NCBI GenBank assembly: GCA_030604165.1
Contig: JAUVWK010000042.1
Location: 1-12,832, forward strand
DNA length: 12,832 nt
Direction: 5' to 3'
Origin: Alphaproteobacteria bacterium
GTDB lineage: Bacteria > Pseudomonadota > Alphaproteobacteria > UBA828
Every line of letters begins with the position of its first letter. The stretch's first letter is position 1. Made by a program: the position numbers and the translations under genes. The notes beneath the pieces were generated by a model that was given only the letters and a program-made list of their open reading frames with translations, had not been told where the DNA came from and ran no database searches. This document shows, piece after piece, positions 1 through 7,574 of the stretch.

Positions 1-171
1 GCCGGGCGGGCCTGGAAATGGGCGCGGCGCCAACAGAATGCCGGTATCGGGTCTCGCTGGTTCTGGCGCTTCGCCCTGAGCCGGCTTCCCGTGGTGCGCG
101 ACTATGCGCGTGAAATCGAGCGTTGCGCCACAGTCTTTGATGACTCAGGGTTCGACGACCCTGGTTCATGA
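1..171 (+). CDS. C-terminal end of an unrecognised protein (5' truncated by window edge)
   Basis: Frame 1 is open from the first base to a TGA at 169-171 and gives 56 residues. The peptide is rich in Trp and Arg (for example RWFWRFALSRLPVVRDYARE) and most codons end in G or C, as in the genuine genes downstream. The two other plus-strand frames hit stops within the first 113 bases. The stop lies 19 bases before the preferred start of the methyltransferase, which fits an upstream operon member. Too little is left to name a family. A glycosyltransferase or other polysaccharide enzyme would fit the neighbourhood, but that is only a guess from context. Confidence 0.45.
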   Translation, partial: AGRAWKWARRQQNAGIGSRWFWRFALSRLPVVRDYAREIERCATVFDDSGFDDPGS

Positions 172-190
172 GCGGCGCGCGGACCAAGCG

Positions 191-934
191 ATGAAGCCAT
201 ACACCGACAAATTCTACCGGGAGCTCGACGACACCGCGTTGCCCTCGGCGGAACGAATCGTACCCTTGGTCGTCGATTTGCTCGCCCCGCGCAGCGTCGT
301 CGATCTCGGCTGCGGCGATGGCTCCTGGCTGTCGGTGTTCCGCCGCCACGGGGCGACCGACATCCTCGGCGTCGACGGTGGCTGGCTCGATCCTCGGCAT
401 CTCAAGATCGCGACAGAGGACTTCCGAGTGGCCCGGCTGGATGGGCCGCTCGCGTTCGACCGCCGGTTCGACCTTGCGATCTCGCTCGAGGTTGCGGAGC
501 ATCTGCCGCCGAGCAAGGCGGCGGGCTTCGTCGCCTGCCTCACCGCGCTGGCGCCTGCGGTGCTGTTTTCCGCCGCGATCCCGGCGCAGGGCGGCGTCAA
601 CCACGAAAACGAACAATGGCCGGATTACTGGGAGGGGCTCTTTGCGGAGCGTGGCTATGAGCCGGTCGACGTCATACGCTGGCAGGTATGGAACGACCCC
701 GCGGTGACCTGGTGGTACAGCCAAAACATTCTGCTCTATGCCGACGCGCAAACGCTGGCCAAGACTCCGGCGCTCGCCACGGCACGCCAAGCGGCGCCCG
801 GCCCGGCGCGGGCCATCGTTCACCCCCGGCTCTACCAACAGCTCATGCGGCGCAGCCAGCCGGGCTTCAAGACCTGGCTCACCATGGCGCCGGGCGCGCT
901 GGCCCGCTCGCTCCGCAAACTGGTCGGCAGCTGA
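191..934 (+). CDS. Class I SAM-dependent methyltransferase
   Basis: This 247-residue protein probably transfers a methyl group from S-adenosylmethionine to a small molecule or sugar in the cytoplasm. The glycine-rich SAM loop VVDLGCGDGSW is at residues 36-46. An acidic residue that would bind the ribose hydroxyls follows at about D62 (LGVDGG). The FDLAISLEVAEHL segment at about 93-105 matches motif IV of the Methyltransf_11/23 type. No membrane segment is apparent. The frame is open from an ATG at 104, but that start would overlap the preceding gene by 68 bases and add a poorly protein-like N-terminus, so I prefer ATG 191 (MKPYTDKFY), although its ribosome binding site is weak. The gene stands 46 bases before asnB in the polysaccharide operon, so O- or N-methylation of a sugar is a reasonable inference. 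The exact substrate cannot be read from the sequence. Confidence 0.85.
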   Translation: MKPYTDKFYRELDDTALPSAERIVPLVVDLLAPRSVVDLGCGDGSWLSVFRRHGATDILGVDGGWLDPRHLKIATEDFRVARLDGPLAFDRRFDLAISLEVAEHLPPSKAAGFVACLTALAPAVLFSAAIPAQGGVNHENEQWPDYWEGLFAERGYEPVDVIRWQVWNDPAVTWWYSQNILLYADAQTLAKTPALATARQAAPGPARAIVHPRLYQQLMRRSQPGFKTWLTMAPGALARSLRKLVGS

Positions 935-980
935 GCACCCGCCACGCCGTCGCGTCGCGCCGTCCGCAAGGTCAAGAACG

Positions 981-2939
981 ATGTGCGGGATAGTCGGATT
1001 TCTCGACCCCGCCGCGGCCCAAAGCGAGAGCGAGCGGGCCGAGATCATCGACCGCATGACGGCCACGCTGCGTCACCGTGGCCCGGATAGCAGCGGCACC
1101 TGGCTCGATCCCGACAGTGCGCTGGCGCTCGGTCATCGCCGCCTCGCCATTCTCGATCTTTCGGCCACCGGCCATCAGCCGATGGTGTCGCACTCCGGCC
1201 GCTATGTGCTCAGCTTCAATGGGGAAATCTATAACCACGGCGAAATCCGCCAGGCGCTCGAGGCGGGCGGCCGGGGAATCGCCTGGCGCGGCAGCTCCGA
1301 CACGGAAGCGATGCTCGAGGCGCTCGAGCGCTTCGGGCTCGAGCGAGCGCTGGCCATGCTCAACGGCATGTTCGCTTTCGCCTTGTGGAACCGGGAGACG
1401 CGCACGCTCACGCTGGCGTGCGACCGCATGGGCGAAAAGCCGCTGTATCATGGTTGGGCCGGTGCGAGCTTTCTGTTCGGCTCGGAACTCAAGGCGCTCA
1501 GAGCGCATCCCGCCTGGCGCGGCGAGGTCGACCCCGGCGCGCTCGCGCTTTATCTGCGGTATGCCTGCGTCCCGGCCCCCTACTCCATCTATCGGGGCAT
1601 CGGCAAACTGCTGCCGGGTCATTGGCTGACACTCGACTTTGCCCGTGCGGCCCCGGGAACCGCGCCTCGAATACGGCCCTATTGGTCGGCCAAGGAGGAG
1701 GCCGAACGCGCCGCCGGCGAGCCGTTCGAGGGCGATGACGAGAGTGCGTTGCAAGCCCTCGACGACAGACTGCGACAATCCATCAGTTTGCGCCGGATCG
1801 CCGATGTTCCGCTCGGCGCCTTCCTCTCGGGCGGCATCGACTCCTCCATGGTTGTGGCCTTGATGCAGGCGACCAGCGACCGCCCGGTCAAAACCTTTAC
1901 CATCGGCTTCGAGGAGAGCCGCTACGACGAGGCGCCGTACGCCAAGGCGGTGGCCCGTCATTTGGGCACGGACCACACCGAGCTTTACGTCACGGACCGC
2001 CAAGCGCTCGACATCGTGCCCCGCCTGCCGGCGATCTATGACGAGCCGTTTGCCGATGTCTCGGGCATCCCGACCGTCCTGCTCGCCGAATTGACGCGCC
2101 GCCACGTGACGGTGAGCCTTTCGGGCGACGGCGGAGACGAGCTCTTTGGCGGCTACGGCCGGCACGAGGACGCGGCGCGACAATGGCGTCGCCTGCGGCT
2201 GGCGCCGCGAGCGTTGCGCGCCTTGAGTGCCGGGCTTGCGAACGCCCTGCCGGGTGCGGCCATCGACGCCTGTTTGGGGCCACTCGGCGTCGTCGCTTCC
2301 AAGCACCGCCGGCGCAGCCGCCCCGGCAGCCGCCTGCAAAAGAACCTTCTCGCCTGGGGCGCGGCCAGCCCCGAGCACCTATTCCAGAGCTATGTCACGC
2401 TCTGGAACGAGCGCCCCCTGGCCGGCGCCGCGCGGCAAGCGGGCGAGCCCCTGACCGCCTTCGACGACCCCACGCGCATCGCCAACCTCGCCTGCCCGGC
2501 GGCGCGCTTCATGTATTTGGACGCGATCACCTATTTGCCCGACGACATCTTGACCAAAGTGGATCGCGCGACCATGGCGTGCAGCCTGGAGGGCCGCATG
2601 CCGCTGCTGGATCATCATCTCGTGCAATTCGTCTGGCGCCTGCCGCTGACGCATCGGCGTCGAAAGCATCTGTTGCGCCAAGTGTTATACCGCTATGTAC
2701 CGGCGGAGCTCGTCGATCGCCCCAAGGCGGGGTTCGAGCCACCGGTGGCAACCTGGCTCCGCGGCGGCTTGCGCGACTGGGCAGCGGATCTGTTGAGCGA
2801 GGAGAGCTTGCGAAGCAGCGGCTTGTTGCATCCCAAACCGATCCGGGCGCGTTGGCGGGAGCATCTCGGCGGACGACGCAATTGGCATCTGCCGCTGTGG
2901 TCCATCCTGATGTTCCAAGCCTGGCTGCGCAGCCAATGA
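981..2939 (+). CDS. asnB: Asparagine synthase (glutamine-hydrolysing) family amidotransferase
   Basis: The 652-residue protein has the AsnB architecture. The N-terminal class II glutaminase domain opens with Met-Cys-Gly-Ile, so Cys2 would become the N-terminal nucleophile. It also carries GHRRL at 51-55 (R54 is the likely glutamine-binding arginine), NGEIYN at 80-85 and SSDTE at 105-109. The C-terminal synthase domain has the ATP pyrophosphatase loop LSGGIDSS at 282-289, SGDGGDELFGG from 381, and SLEGRMPLLD around E537. All expected catalytic residues are present. The frame is open upstream to 738, but the need for Cys at position 2 fixes the start at 981, with an AAGG element about ten bases before it. 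It is about 100 residues longer than housekeeping E. coli AsnB, as is common for copies in polysaccharide clusters. It overlaps the next gene by ATGA. It could make asparagine, or use glutamine nitrogen to amidate a glycan sugar acid, as proposed for WbpS-like proteins. Context favours the second, but sequence alone does not decide. Confidence 0.93.
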   Translation: MCGIVGFLDPAAAQSESERAEIIDRMTATLRHRGPDSSGTWLDPDSALALGHRRLAILDLSATGHQPMVSHSGRYVLSFNGEIYNHGEIRQALEAGGRGIAWRGSSDTEAMLEALERFGLERALAMLNGMFAFALWNRETRTLTLACDRMGEKPLYHGWAGASFLFGSELKALRAHPAWRGEVDPGALALYLRYACVPAPYSIYRGIGKLLPGHWLTLDFARAAPGTAPRIRPYWSAKEEAERAAGEPFEGDDESALQALDDRLRQSISLRRIADVPLGAFLSGGIDSSMVVALMQATSDRPVKTFTIGFEESRYDEAPYAKAVARHLGTDHTELYVTDRQALDIVPRLPAIYDEPFADVSGIPTVLLAELTRRHVTVSLSGDGGDELFGGYGRHEDAARQWRRLRLAPRALRALSAGLANALPGAAIDACLGPLGVVASKHRRRSRPGSRLQKNLLAWGAASPEHLFQSYVTLWNERPLAGAARQAGEPLTAFDDPTRIANLACPAARFMYLDAITYLPDDILTKVDRATMACSLEGRMPLLDHHLVQFVWRLPLTHRRRKHLLRQVLYRYVPAELVDRPKAGFEPPVATWLRGGLRDWAADLLSEESLRSSGLLHPKPIRARWREHLGGRRNWHLPLWSILMFQAWLRSQ

Positions 2940-3964
2940 GTTGGGTCGTGCTTTTGGCCGCCGCCTCGAGCGCCCTGGTGGCGACCGCCCTGGCCATGGC
3001 GCTGGTCCGCCGCGCGCTCATCCGCCACGATGTCATGGACCAGCCCAACCCGCGCTCGAGCCACGCGGCGCCCACGCCTCGGGGCGGCGGCATCGCGCTT
3101 GTCGCGGTGCTGCTCGCGGCGTGGCTCGCGCTTTGGCTCTCCGGCGTCACGGCCATCGACGCGCCCGGCCTGTGGCTCGCGCTTGCCGCCGCGGCCGGGC
3201 TCGGCCTGATCTCGTGGCTGGACGACGTTCGCGGCGGCCTGAGCCCCCTCATCCGGCTCGCCGGGCAAGCCGCGGCCGTCGCCGCGGGGCTGTTCGCGCT
3301 ACCGGGTGAGGGATTGATTTTTCAAGGCGCGCTGCCGCTCGCGCTCGACTGGGCGCTGACCGGGCTGGTGTGGCTCTGGTTTATCAATCTGTTCAATTTC
3401 ATGGATGGCATCGACGGCATCGCCGGCAGCGAAGCGGCGGCGCTCGGCGTCGGCGTTTTTCTCGCCGGGCTGCTCGCGGCCGCGGGGCAAGGGCTGGCGC
3501 CTTTCGGCCTGGCGCTCGCCGCGGCGGCGGCCGGCTTCCTGATTTGGAACTGGCAGCCCGCCAAGGTTTTTCTCGGTGACGTGGGAAGCGTGCCGCTCGG
3601 TTATCTGCTGGGGTGGCTTTTAGTGGGGCTCGCCGCGCAAGGCTTGTGGCAGGCCGCCCTGATCCTACCGGCTTATTACGTCGCCGATGCGACAACGACG
3701 CTGGTGCGCCGACTGCTACGCGGCGAGCGCGTGTGGCGCGCCCATCGCGAGCATTGCTACCAACTTGCGGTGCGCGCGGGGCGTAGCCATGCGCAGGTTG
3801 TCGCGACGATCTCGCTGGCCAATTGCGGCTTGATCGGACTCGCGCTCGCGACCCTGGCAAACGCCTGGGCGGGTTGGGCCGCGCTTGCCGCGGCCGCGGT
3901 TTTGGTGGCGTTTCTCTTGTGGTATCTTCGGCGCGCCTACACAGGGCCCTCCAATGCCGACTGA
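2936..3964 (+). CDS. Polyprenyl-phosphate glycosyl-1-phosphate transferase, GT4 (WecA/WbpL/MraY superfamily)
   Basis: This 342-residue, very hydrophobic protein has the alternating membrane helices of the polyprenyl-phosphate N-acetylhexosamine-1-phosphate transferase family. Such enzymes sit in the inner membrane and start lipid-linked glycan synthesis by moving a sugar phosphate from a UDP-sugar to undecaprenyl phosphate. Family motifs occur in order: DQPNPRSSH from about residue 35, followed by TPRGGG; the Mg-binding DD at 96-97 (WLDDVRGGLSP); NLFNFMDGIDG at 151-161; FLGDVGS with D215; and the cytoplasmic His-rich loop HREHCYQL at 270-277. The ATG overlaps the asnB stop (ATGA) with no clear ribosome binding site of its own, so translational coupling is likely. 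The open frame upstream to 2183 is a shadow of asnB. The adjacent 4,6-dehydratase suggests a WbpL-type substrate (UDP-QuiNAc or UDP-FucNAc) rather than UDP-GlcNAc. The family call is firm; the sugar is inferred. Confidence 0.93.
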   Translation: MSWVVLLAAASSALVATALAMALVRRALIRHDVMDQPNPRSSHAAPTPRGGGIALVAVLLAAWLALWLSGVTAIDAPGLWLALAAAAGLGLISWLDDVRGGLSPLIRLAGQAAAVAAGLFALPGEGLIFQGALPLALDWALTGLVWLWFINLFNFMDGIDGIAGSEAAALGVGVFLAGLLAAAGQGLAPFGLALAAAAAGFLIWNWQPAKVFLGDVGSVPLGYLLGWLLVGLAAQGLWQAALILPAYYVADATTTLVRRLLRGERVWRAHREHCYQLAVRAGRSHAQVVATISLANCGLIGLALATLANAWAGWAALAAAAVLVAFLLWYLRRAYTGPSNAD

Positions 3965-5924
3965 AAAAACGGGTTTTCGTATCAATCGTACTTACGCGGT
4001 CGCCGCGCACGACGTGATCATGGCGGCGGCGTCGTTCGTGCTGGCGCTGCTGCTGCGCCGTGGCGTCGACAACTTCTTCCACGAATCGGGCGCGTTTCTG
4101 GCGGAAGGGCTGCTGCTCTTCACCGTGGTCTGCGCGCTGGTCTTTTGGCGCACCCGTATTTATCGGGGCTTCTGGCGCTATACCTCGCTCAGCGATGTCG
4201 CCAAGATCGTACAAGGCGCCAGTCTTTCGATTCTGGTTTTTCTGCCGCTCTTGTTCGCCATTACGCGGCTCGAGGCATTTCCGCGCTCGGCGCTCATCAT
4301 CAATTGGTTTGTGCTGCTGGCGCTTTTGATCGGCCCGCGGGTTATTTATCGGGCGCTCGCCGAAGGCAGCCTGATCGGCGCCTTCCAACGCAGCGGCGGC
4401 CACCGCATACCGGTGATCCTGGTGGGCGCCGGGGACGCGGCCGAACTGTTTCTCCGCGCCATGACCAGAGACCCGGCCGCCAACTACTGGGTGGTGGGCT
4501 TGGTGGACGACGACCCCGCCAAGATTGGCCGCCACATTCGCGGCGTCAGGGTGTTTGGCGAAATCCAGAGCCTACCGCAGGTGGTGCGACAGCTAAAACA
4601 ACGCGGCATGGCGCCGCAGCGCCTGATCTTGACCTCGGACGAGCTCTCGGCCGCGGGCGTGCGCGCGCTGTTGACGGCGGCGGAGGGTCTGGGCCTGGCC
4701 TTCTCGCGCATGCCCAAGCTGACTGATTTCCGCAGCGACGCGCCGCAATCGATCACGGTGAAGCCGATCGCCGTCGAAGACTTGCTGGGTCGCCCGCAAA
4801 CCGTGCTCGACCGCGAGGCCATGCGCACCCTGATTAAGGGCAAAAGGGTTTGCGTGACCGGTGCGGGCGGCACCATCGGGAGCGAGCTTTCGCGTCAGAT
4901 CGCCGGCTACGAGCCGGAGCACATCACCCTGATCGACAACGCCGAATACAACCTTTACACCATCGACATCGAGCTCGGCGATCGCCACCCGAATATCCCG
5001 CGGACGCTGTATCTGGGCGACGTGCGCGACCGGCGGCGCCTGGATACCGCCTTTGCCCGCGAGCGCCCGGCACTGGTATTCCACGCGGCGGCGCTGAAAC
5101 ACGTGCCCATGGTCGAGGCCAATCCGAACGAAGGCGTGCTTACCAACGTCTTGGGCACGCGCAACGTGGCCGATGCCTGTGTCGACGCGCGCGTCGAGAC
5201 GATGGTCTTGATCTCGACGGATAAGGCGGTCAACCCAGCCAGCGTGATGGGCGCGACCAAGCGCATTGCCGAGAGCTATTGCCAGGCGCTCGGCGCGACG
5301 CTCAGCGGTGCGCCGGCGCCGGCCGCCGCCGGCGAAGCCTCCCGGCCGGCGACGCGGTTCGTGACCGTGCGCTTCGGCAACGTGCTCGGCTCGACGGGCT
5401 CGGTGGTGCCCCTGTTCCAGCGTCAGATCGCGGCAGGCGGTCCGCTTACGGTGACCCATCCGGACGTCTCCCGCTATTTCATGACGACGCGCGAGGCCGT
5501 GCAGCTCCTCCTCCAGGCCTCGGCGCTCGGCGCGGGTACGACAGGCGCGGAAATCTACGTTCTCGACATGGGCCTGTCGGTGAAAATCCAGGATTTGGCG
5601 CGCCAGATGATCCGGCTGGCCGGCCTGACGCCCGACAAGGATATCGCCATCGAATTTACCGGCTTGCGCCCCGGCGAGAAGCTGCATGAAGAGCTGTTTC
5701 ATGACTCGGAGTCGATGGTTACCACCGAGTTGCCGGGGATCCAGCGGGCCAAGCCGCGCCAAGCGGATTTAGACCCGTTGCGCGGCCAATTGGACCAGCT
5801 CGCGTCCGCGGCGCAGGCCCGGCTCACGCCCCAGACCCTTGCCTTGATTCATGCCATCGTGCCGGAGTTCGGGCCGGACGACGCCGCCATGACCCCGCAG
5901 GCGCGCGGCAGCGGCGCGCCCTGA
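3954..5924 (+). CDS. Membrane-anchored nucleotide-sugar 4,6-dehydratase (WbpM/CapD/FlaA1/PglF-type extended SDR)
   Basis: The 656-residue protein has the full-length WbpM layout. About four N-terminal membrane helices occupy roughly residues 15-140. A Rossmann-like CoA-binding-type domain follows (VGAGDAAELF near 157-166). The C-terminal catalytic SDR domain starts near 300, with nucleotide loop TGAGGTIGSE at about 302-311 and HAAALKHVPMVE downstream. The active site shows STDK at 421-424 and VMGATKR, where Met432 stands in the place of the usual SDR tyrosine and Lys436 is the catalytic lysine. This Met-for-Tyr change is typical of the WbpM/PglF/FlaA1 group. Such enzymes turn UDP-GlcNAc into a UDP-6-deoxy-4-keto sugar, the precursor of QuiNAc, FucNAc, bacillosamine and related sugars. 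ATG 3954 overlaps the GT4 gene by 11 bases, behind a weak AGGG. The in-frame ATG at 3885 would overlap that gene more deeply and is less likely. Stereochemistry (inverting or retaining) is not resolved. Confidence 0.93.
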   Translation: MPTEKTGFRINRTYAVAAHDVIMAAASFVLALLLRRGVDNFFHESGAFLAEGLLLFTVVCALVFWRTRIYRGFWRYTSLSDVAKIVQGASLSILVFLPLLFAITRLEAFPRSALIINWFVLLALLIGPRVIYRALAEGSLIGAFQRSGGHRIPVILVGAGDAAELFLRAMTRDPAANYWVVGLVDDDPAKIGRHIRGVRVFGEIQSLPQVVRQLKQRGMAPQRLILTSDELSAAGVRALLTAAEGLGLAFSRMPKLTDFRSDAPQSITVKPIAVEDLLGRPQTVLDREAMRTLIKGKRVCVTGAGGTIGSELSRQIAGYEPEHITLIDNAEYNLYTIDIELGDRHPNIPRTLYLGDVRDRRRLDTAFARERPALVFHAAALKHVPMVEANPNEGVLTNVLGTRNVADACVDARVETMVLISTDKAVNPASVMGATKRIAESYCQALGATLSGAPAPAAAGEASRPATRFVTVRFGNVLGSTGSVVPLFQRQIAAGGPLTVTHPDVSRYFMTTREAVQLLLQASALGAGTTGAEIYVLDMGLSVKIQDLARQMIRLAGLTPDKDIAIEFTGLRPGEKLHEELFHDSESMVTTELPGIQRAKPRQADLDPLRGQLDQLASAAQARLTPQTLALIHAIVPEFGPDDAAMTPQARGSGAP

Positions 5925-5953
5925 CCGATCTCCGTTCCTCAGCGTCCGACCCC

Positions 5954-5958
5954 AGGAG
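5954..5958 (+). promoter_or_regulatory. Ribosome binding site of purH
   Basis: AGGAG lies 7 bases before the ATG at 5966. It is the best Shine-Dalgarno match in front of any gene in this window and supports that start. The rest of the 41-base gap after the dehydratase stop shows neither a promoter-like element nor a stem-loop terminator that I can recognise. Confidence 0.7.
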
Positions 5959-5965
5959 CCTCAAG

Positions 5966-7552
5966 ATGTCCGGTGCGTCCACCCGACCCATCGCCCGCGC
6001 CCTTATCTCCGTTTCCGACAAGACCGGGTTGACCGAGCTCGGCCAATATCTCGCCGGCCAGGGCGTCGCCCTTTTATCGACCGGGGGCACGGCGCGCGCG
6101 CTGCGCGAGGCCGGGCTCGCGGTCAAGGATGTCGCGGATCACACCGGCTTCCCGGAGATGCTGGACGGACGGGTAAAAACCCTGCACCCGCTTGTGCATG
6201 GCGGCATTCTCGGGTTGCGCGACAATGTGGAGCACCAAGCCGCCATGGCAAGCCATGGCATCGAGCCGATCGACTTGGTGGTGGTCAATCTCTATCCGTT
6301 CGAGGAGACGGTCGCGAAGGGCGCCGGCTTCGACGAGTGCATCGAGAATATCGACATCGGCGGGCCGACGTTGATTCGCGCCGCGGCGAAAAACCACCGC
6401 GATGTCACGGTGGTCGTCGAGCCGTCGGACTATCGCGCGCTGATGGACGAGATGAGCGCCAACGGCGGCGCGACGAGCGAAGCGCTGCGCCGACGCCTTG
6501 CGGCAACGGCCTTCGCGCGCACCGGCAGCTACGACGCCGACATTGCGCGCTGGTTCTGGGAAAAAGAGGGCGAACCGTTCCCGACCCGGTTAACGCTGGG
6601 TGCGACGCGGCGCCAATCGCTCCGCTATGGCGAAAACCCGCATTTGCGCGCCGCTTTTTATTCGGGCGGCCTGGCCCGGCCGGGCGTTGCCAGCGCCCGG
6701 CAAATGCAAGGCAAGGAGCTCAGCTACAACAACCTCAACGACACCGATGCGGCGTTTGAGCTGGTCGCTGAGTTCGACACCCCCACCATCGCCATCATAA
6801 AACACGCCAACCCCTGTGGCGTGGCGCTGGGCTCCGACTTGACGGACGCGTATCGCAAGGCCCTGGCGTGCGACCCGGTGAGCGCCTTCGGCGGCATCAT
6901 CGCGGCCAACAGGGCTTTGGACGGCGCGGTGGCGACTGAGATCGTGAAGCTCTTCGCCGAGGTGGTGATCGCGCCCGACGCCGACGATGACGCGCGCACA
7001 ATCCTTGCCGAAAAGAAAAACCTACGCCTCCTGCTTGCCGGTGCCCTCCCCGATCCGACGGCGCCGGGGCTTTCGGTGCGCACTTTGGCGGGCGGCTATC
7101 TGGTCCAGGAGCGCGATACGGGCCGGGTCGAGCAAGCTTCGCTCAAGACGGTGACGCGACGGGCGCCGAGCGAGGTCGAGCTCGCCGACCTCTTGTTCGC
7201 CTTTCGCATTTGCAAACACGTCAAGTCCAATGCCATCGTCTACGTCAAGGACCGCGCCACGGTCGGCGTCGGAGCGGGCCAGATGAGCCGCATCGATTCC
7301 GCGCGCATCGCCGCGTGGAAAGCGGCCGAGGCGGCCACGGCAGCCGGCGAAGCGCAATCCCGCGCAGTCGGCTCGGTGGTGGCTTCCGACGCTTTTTTTC
7401 CGTTTGCCGACGGTCTGCTGGCGGCCGCCGAGGCGGGCGCGACAGCCGTGATCCAGCCCGGCGGCTCGGTGCGCGATGCGGAGGTGATCGAGGCGGCCGA
7501 CGAAAAGGGCCTCGCCATGGTGCTGACGGGCATGCGCCATTTCCGGCACTGA
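5966..7552 (+). CDS. purH: Bifunctional AICAR formyltransferase / IMP cyclohydrolase
   Basis: The 528-residue cytoplasmic enzyme carries out the last two steps of de novo purine synthesis: formylation of AICAR by 10-formyl-THF, then ring closure to IMP. The N-terminal MGS-like cyclohydrolase domain begins ALISVSDKTGL and contains STGGTAR and KTLHP with Lys71. The C-terminal transformylase domain has LRYGENPH, NNLNDTDAA, the catalytic Lys279-His280 in IIKHANPCG, SAFGGIIAANR, VKSNAIVY, GAGQMSRIDS and the family-typical ending TGMRHFRH. Length is normal and no key residue is missing. The start is set by AGGAG seven bases upstream and by homology at the N-terminus. It follows the polysaccharide operon on the same strand after 41 bases, so read-through transcription is possible. 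It converges on the glutamate dehydrogenase gene 22 bases downstream. Confidence 0.97.
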   Translation: MSGASTRPIARALISVSDKTGLTELGQYLAGQGVALLSTGGTARALREAGLAVKDVADHTGFPEMLDGRVKTLHPLVHGGILGLRDNVEHQAAMASHGIEPIDLVVVNLYPFEETVAKGAGFDECIENIDIGGPTLIRAAAKNHRDVTVVVEPSDYRALMDEMSANGGATSEALRRRLAATAFARTGSYDADIARWFWEKEGEPFPTRLTLGATRRQSLRYGENPHLRAAFYSGGLARPGVASARQMQGKELSYNNLNDTDAAFELVAEFDTPTIAIIKHANPCGVALGSDLTDAYRKALACDPVSAFGGIIAANRALDGAVATEIVKLFAEVVIAPDADDDARTILAEKKNLRLLLAGALPDPTAPGLSVRTLAGGYLVQERDTGRVEQASLKTVTRRAPSEVELADLLFAFRICKHVKSNAIVYVKDRATVGVGAGQMSRIDSARIAAWKAAEAATAAGEAQSRAVGSVVASDAFFPFADGLLAAAEAGATAVIQPGGSVRDAEVIEAADEKGLAMVLTGMRHFRH

Positions 7553-7574
7553 GATGTGTGTATGCGCGCCGCGC

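Noticed and set aside
738..980. Possible 81-codon N-terminal extension of AsnB overlapping the methyltransferase
   Set aside because: Class II amidotransferases need the catalytic Cys at position 2, which fixes the start at 981. The extension is an Arg-rich out-of-frame reading of the methyltransferase gene.
972..2378. Long minus-strand open frame (468 codons) opposite asnB
   Set aside because: It lies entirely antisense to an intact, motif-complete asnB. Long antisense frames are common in GC-rich genes with strong third-position bias, and the translation shows no recognisable domain.
2183..2935. Possible N-terminal extension of the GT4 transferase or a fusion with upstream sequence
   Set aside because: The extra sequence is an out-of-frame reading of asnB with no domain character, and family homology begins at the ATG at 2936.
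3399..4535. Minus-strand open frame (378 codons) spanning the transferase/dehydratase junction
   Set aside because: It is antisense to two recognisable genes and its translation is low-complexity, Arg/Pro-rich in the second half.
4593..5762. Minus-strand open frame (389 codons) opposite the dehydratase
   Set aside because: Its Arg/His/Gly-rich translation is typical of an antisense shadow, and the plus strand carries all catalytic motifs of a known family.
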